In this document: one piece after another, positions 7,559 to 10,071 of the stretch
Position numbering within the stretch: position 1 is the stretch's first letter
Layout of the letters: the number at the start of each line of letters is the position of its first letter
From: Lentisphaerota bacterium
Lineage (GTDB): Bacteria > Verrucomicrobiota > Lentisphaeria > Victivallales > GWF2-50-93
Length of the DNA: 10,071 bases
NCBI GenBank assembly: GCA_025360875.1
Contig: JANYBI010000459.1
Coordinates: forward strand, 1-10,071
Direction: 5' to 3'
Made by a program: the position numbers and the translations under genes
The notes under the pieces: model-generated
Told to the model about the DNA's origin: nothing
The model's input: the letters and a program-made list of their open reading frames with translations, nothing else
The model's database searches: none

Positions 7559-8857
7559 TTATAAAAAAGCGCCATATTCCTTCAGGCGGCTTCTTATTTG
7601 ACTTCCTTCCACTTCCGAAACCGGCAGATTCATTTTGACGCACCTGGCGGCCGCCACACCGGCTGCCGAACCGATGGAACAGACCACCGGCATGATGCGG
7701 ATACTTGCGTGTATCGCATGGTCGACCGAGATACAGCGGCTTCCGACCAGAAGATTTACAGTGCCGGACGGCACAAGGCATCCGAAGGGGATTTCGTAGT
7801 AATCGCCCCAGGGTATCTCGATCAGTTCTATGCCGGATCCCCTGGGATTGTGGATGTCGATCGGATAGTTGACCCGCGCGATACCGTCGGGAAATTTCTT
7901 CCGTTCGTCGAAAGCCTGCCGAGAGAGATATTCCTTTCCGAGGATGCGGCGCGTCTCCCGTATGCCGATCTGGCAACCGATGCCATGCACCTGGGCCTTT
8001 TCATATCCCGTCACGCGCTTGCGCAACCAGGTAATCACTTCACGGATCTGCTTGCGGGCTTCGATCTCGGCTGCGGCCAAATCCATTCCATCCAACCCGT
8101 CACGGCCGATGACGCGCGTCCAGTTGAATGCGAAGACTGTCGGGTCGAATTGGGCAAAACCTCGGAATACTGACTGCGGACAGCTGATTTCACCCTTAGA
8201 TTTAGCCTCGCCGTACAAGCGGTTGAGTTCCTTGTCGTCGGGCATGCGTTCCGGTTCGAGGTTGCCCAGCTGGAAGAACATGGTCATCGGCTGGCAGAGC
8301 CCGTCCGGACCTCCCTTTTCAAATTTGCATCCTGCCAGCGCCGCAAGATCCCCGTCACCGGTGGAGTCGATGAACATCTTCGCCGCAACCGCCACGAATC
8401 CGGATTTGCTGTGCAGGACGGCATATTTGATTTTTCTGTCTTCGCAGATCGTGTCGACAAGCGTATGATGGTATAGGATACTCACTCCAGCTTCAAGCAA
8501 GATGTCCTCTGCGGCCAAGCTGGCAAGTTCCCGGGTCAGCGGAAGATTCACATCCGTAGGGGGAGCCCGGTAGGAATTGATCCGATCCTGCCACTCCCGG
8601 CATATCGGAGCGTCAATACATACCAGGGGAGGAGGCGCAACAACATGGTTGTGCATGAACGGAGTGACGCTGGCGCTGGCGGCCATTCCACCGGGAAAAC
8701 CGTATCGTTCCACTAGCAGCACACGGACACCTTCCCGGGCCGCCATTGTCGCCGCACCTATTCCGCCGGGGCCGCCGCCGATCACGGCCACATCAGCCTC
8801 GGCGATAACCGGAATATTTTTTCTGCGATCCCATTTCACAGTTACAGATCTGTCCAT
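7559..8857 (-). CDS. FAD-dependent oxidoreductase (FAD_oxidored type)
   Basis: A 432-residue flavoprotein and the second gene of the operon. Residues 22-36 (DVAVIGGGPGGIGAA) are the dinucleotide-binding Rossmann motif, with G27-x-G29-x-x-G32, and Glu50 at the end of the second strand (VLLVERYGFPGG) is placed to bind the adenosine ribose of FAD. FIDSTGDGDLA (162-172) is the second conserved FAD contact. The C-terminal block with NLLVGSRCISVDHAIHASIRIMPVVCSIGSAAGVAAA closes the FAD site, as is usual in this family. No signal peptide or membrane segment is visible. Relatives commonly sit in carbohydrate-use loci of Bacteroidota and PVC bacteria, but the substrate is generally uncharacterised. 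The start at 8857 has AGGA at 6 bases; the 31-base gap to the dehydrogenase gene and the 15-base gap to the hydrolase-like gene fit one transcript. Oxidation or dehydration of a sugar-derived compound is plausible, not shown. Confidence 0.88.
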   Translation of the reverse strand: MDRSVTVKWDRRKNIPVIAEADVAVIGGGPGGIGAATMAAREGVRVLLVERYGFPGGMAASASVTPFMHNHVVAPPPLVCIDAPICREWQDRINSYRAPPTDVNLPLTRELASLAAEDILLEAGVSILYHHTLVDTICEDRKIKYAVLHSKSGFVAVAAKMFIDSTGDGDLAALAGCKFEKGGPDGLCQPMTMFFQLGNLEPERMPDDKELNRLYGEAKSKGEISCPQSVFRGFAQFDPTVFAFNWTRVIGRDGLDGMDLAAAEIEARKQIREVITWLRKRVTGYEKAQVHGIGCQIGIRETRRILGKEYLSRQAFDERKKFPDGIARVNYPIDIHNPRGSGIELIEIPWGDYYEIPFGCLVPSGTVNLLVGSRCISVDHAIHASIRIMPVVCSIGSAAGVAAARCVKMNLPVSEVEGSQIRSRLKEYGAFL

Positions 8858-8888
8858 AAATATTCCTATGGAATTCCAATAGTTATTG

Positions 8889-9929
8889 TCAATAGGTAAG
8901 TACCACTTTCATATGCGACGGATCGGTCCGGATGGCTTCATAGGCGCGCTTGGCTTCCATGAAAGGGACGCGCATCGACACGAAGCCGCTGAAGTCCAGT
9001 TTCCCTTTTTCGATCAGGGCGAGTACGGTACGCAGATTGCGGGCCCTGTCCCATTGCTGCGGCCAGCGGCTCGGACAGTTCCAGACGTTCATGGACGCCT
9101 TGACCGTGACCCGGTTGGTGATGAACTCCGCACCGAGCATCAGGTCGGTTGCGGGAGATGCGTAGTATCCGACAGCGATCACGGTGCCTGCGATACCGCT
9201 GGCGGAAATGGCTGACTGCAACCCTTTGACCGAGCCGGAACATTCGAGCACCACATCCGGATAACGCTTGCCGTTGAACGCGTAAATCTGCGCGCCGGGA
9301 TGCGATACCAGCGGGTCAATGGTCTCCACCGCGCTTCTGGCCTCGGCCATCGCACGCCTGCCGGCATTCGGTTCAACCATGAACACTCTCGAGGCACCGC
9401 GCAACCACGCCAGTTCCACCGCCAGCTGACCAACTATGCCGCCACCAAACACCACCACCACATCGCCAAGCTTGATCTCCGCATCCTGCACTCCGGTGAA
9501 AGCAACAGTAGCCAGGCTGAGCATTATGGCATCCTCGGGCAGCATACCAGGCGAGAGCTTCATGACTTCGCAGTCGGCCGCGCCAAGCATGCATTCCGTG
9601 CGGTGCGGGGTCGGTGAAAACACCCGGTCGCCAGGTGCGAAGTTCGCAACGCCCTGCCCCACTGCCGTAACCTCTGAGATCATGTCATATCCCGCATAGC
9701 GGAACGGATAGTTGCTGGGATCGCCGGATTCCTTTGGGACAAAGAAACGTCCCTCGATCATCTTCATGTCCATGAACGGGCCCTTGCCAAGGTATGAGAC
9801 CATTTCGGTCCCGTGGCTGATTCCGGAGACAATGGCCTTTGTAAGGATTTGCCCTGGACCGGGCGCCGGCAGGGTATGTTCTTCGTAGTCGACAGTAAGC
9901 GGGGCTGGGAAAATCAGTTGTTTCGACAT
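8889..9929 (-). CDS. medium-chain dehydrogenase/reductase (zinc-less ADH-like)
   Basis: A 346-residue NAD(P)-dependent oxidoreductase and the first gene of the operon. The N-terminal GroES-like catalytic half is followed by a Rossmann half with VVVFGGGIVGQLAV (158-171; G162-x-G164-x-x-G167) and Glu186 at the end of the next strand (VFMVEPN), which favours NAD(H) over NADP(H). Classical zinc ligands are missing: the Cys of G-I-C-G-T-D is replaced in SGISHGTE (35-42), the His-Glu motif reads YAGYDMISEV (78-87), and the four-Cys structural zinc lobe is absent. The SGIS-x-GTE form is shared with BchC-like and other metal-free members of the superfamily, so this is a family trait and not decay. 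The start at 9929 has a strong AGGAG at 7 bases. It probably oxidises or reduces a polyol, sugar or sugar derivative used by the downstream enzymes. Confidence 0.88.
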   Translation of the reverse strand: MSKQLIFPAPLTVDYEEHTLPAPGPGQILTKAIVSGISHGTEMVSYLGKGPFMDMKMIEGRFFVPKESGDPSNYPFRYAGYDMISEVTAVGQGVANFAPGDRVFSPTPHRTECMLGAADCEVMKLSPGMLPEDAIMLSLATVAFTGVQDAEIKLGDVVVVFGGGIVGQLAVELAWLRGASRVFMVEPNAGRRAMAEARSAVETIDPLVSHPGAQIYAFNGKRYPDVVLECSGSVKGLQSAISASGIAGTVIAVGYYASPATDLMLGAEFITNRVTVKASMNVWNCPSRWPQQWDRARNLRTVLALIEKGKLDFSGFVSMRVPFMEAKRAYEAIRTDPSHMKVVLTY

Positions 9930-9936
9930 GACAGTT

Positions 9937-9941
9937 CTCCT
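9937..9941 (-). promoter_or_regulatory. Shine-Dalgarno of the operon's first gene, overlapping a leader-ORF stop
   Basis: The minus strand reads AGGAG, 7 bases before the dehydrogenase start at 9929. Two of its bases belong to the TAG that ends the possible leader ORF at 9940-9960, so a ribosome ending the leader would sit on this site. Confidence 0.75.
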
Positions 9942-9960
9942 ATATGAAATATGTTTTCAT
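9940..9960 (-). CDS. possible six-residue leader peptide (MKTYFI)
   Basis: In the untranslated leader of the operon, ATG AAA ACA TAT TTC ATA TAG reads as a six-codon ORF. It has its own purine-rich site, AAGGA at 9966-9970, 5 bases ahead, and its stop overlaps the Shine-Dalgarno of the dehydrogenase gene. That layout is typical of translational coupling or leader-peptide control. An ORF this short can arise by chance, so it is listed as a candidate only. Confidence 0.3.
   Translation of the reverse strand: MKTYFI
9944..9960. repeat. inverted repeat ATGAAA-N5-TTTCAT in the operon leader
   Basis: Perfect 6-base arms (9944-9949 and 9955-9960) flank 5 bases. In RNA it could form a weak AU-rich hairpin that hides the leader ORF start; in DNA it could be an operator half-site pair for a dimeric repressor. 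It lies between the predicted transcription start and the dehydrogenase Shine-Dalgarno. Confidence 0.45.
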
Positions 9961-9983
9961 GTTTATCCTTATGCCAGTCGTAC

Positions 9984-10018
9984 TTAGTCTAGATATAGAA
10001 TATTTTATTGTAGACTAA
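9984..10018. promoter_or_regulatory. inverted repeat TTAGTCTA-N19-TAGACTAA bracketing the -10 box (candidate operator)
   Basis: Perfect 8-base arms at 9984-9991 and 10011-10018 enclose the -10 box. One arm covers the predicted transcription start; the other lies in the spacer, one base from the -35 box. Because one arm is upstream of the start it cannot form an RNA hairpin in the operon transcript, so binding by a regulator at the DNA level is the simpler reading. The regulator is not identifiable from the window. Confidence 0.6.
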
Positions 10019-10025
10019 ATGTCAA
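9997..10025 (-). promoter_or_regulatory. sigma70-type promoter of the five-gene operon
   Basis: The minus strand has a perfect -35 box TTGACA (10020-10025), a 17-base spacer, and a -10 box TATTCT (9997-10002) that matches four of six consensus bases. Transcription would start near 9990, leaving a leader of about 60 bases. No other good promoter is seen ahead of the operon, and the short gaps within it suggest all five genes are read from here. Confidence 0.7.
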
Positions 10026-10071
10026 GAAGCCCAAGGAATATTTTAGATAAAACTTGTACTGCGTCAGTTTT

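Overview
The window most resembles a chromosomal fragment of a Lentisphaerota/Victivallales-type or related PVC-group bacterium. The grounds are the gene mix: an AraC-type regulator, a uroporphyrinogen-decarboxylase-like protein outside any heme locus, an FAD_oxidored-type protein, a zinc-less medium-chain dehydrogenase, and a secreted protein with an Ala/Pro-rich tail. This placement is inference from gene content; no rRNA or marker gene is present. Composition is moderately GC-rich and even, with no sign of an insertion sequence, phage, CRISPR array or tRNA.

Layout: bases 10-888 (+) encode an AraC-family regulator that reads in from the left edge. It converges, across 24 bases, on a secreted protein of unknown function (913-2058, -). 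A 203-base gap (2059-2261) holds that gene's ribosome binding site, a weak possible promoter and nothing else I can name. The rest of the window is one five-gene operon on the minus strand. In transcription order it encodes a medium-chain dehydrogenase/reductase (9929-8889), an FAD-dependent oxidoreductase (8857-7559), two tandem paralogous glycoside-hydrolase-like proteins (7543-5513 and 5487-3436), and a URO-D-superfamily protein (3413-2262). The gaps are 31, 15, 25 and 22 bases, and every start has a purine-rich Shine-Dalgarno.

The 142 bases upstream of the first operon gene carry a good sigma70-type promoter (TTGACA, 17-base spacer, TATTCT) bracketed by a perfect 8-base inverted repeat. 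They also carry a possible six-codon leader ORF whose stop overlaps the main Shine-Dalgarno. Together these suggest a regulated operon.

Working hypothesis (inference): the five cytoplasmic proteins process an imported carbohydrate or glycoside. The two TIM-barrel hydrolase-like enzymes would act on the glycosidic bond and the two nucleotide-dependent oxidoreductases would change its redox state. The role of the URO-D-like protein is unknown. No transporter is in view. The strongest novelty candidates are the tandem GH-like pair, for which I cannot assign a known family with certainty, and the organisation of the operon's control region.
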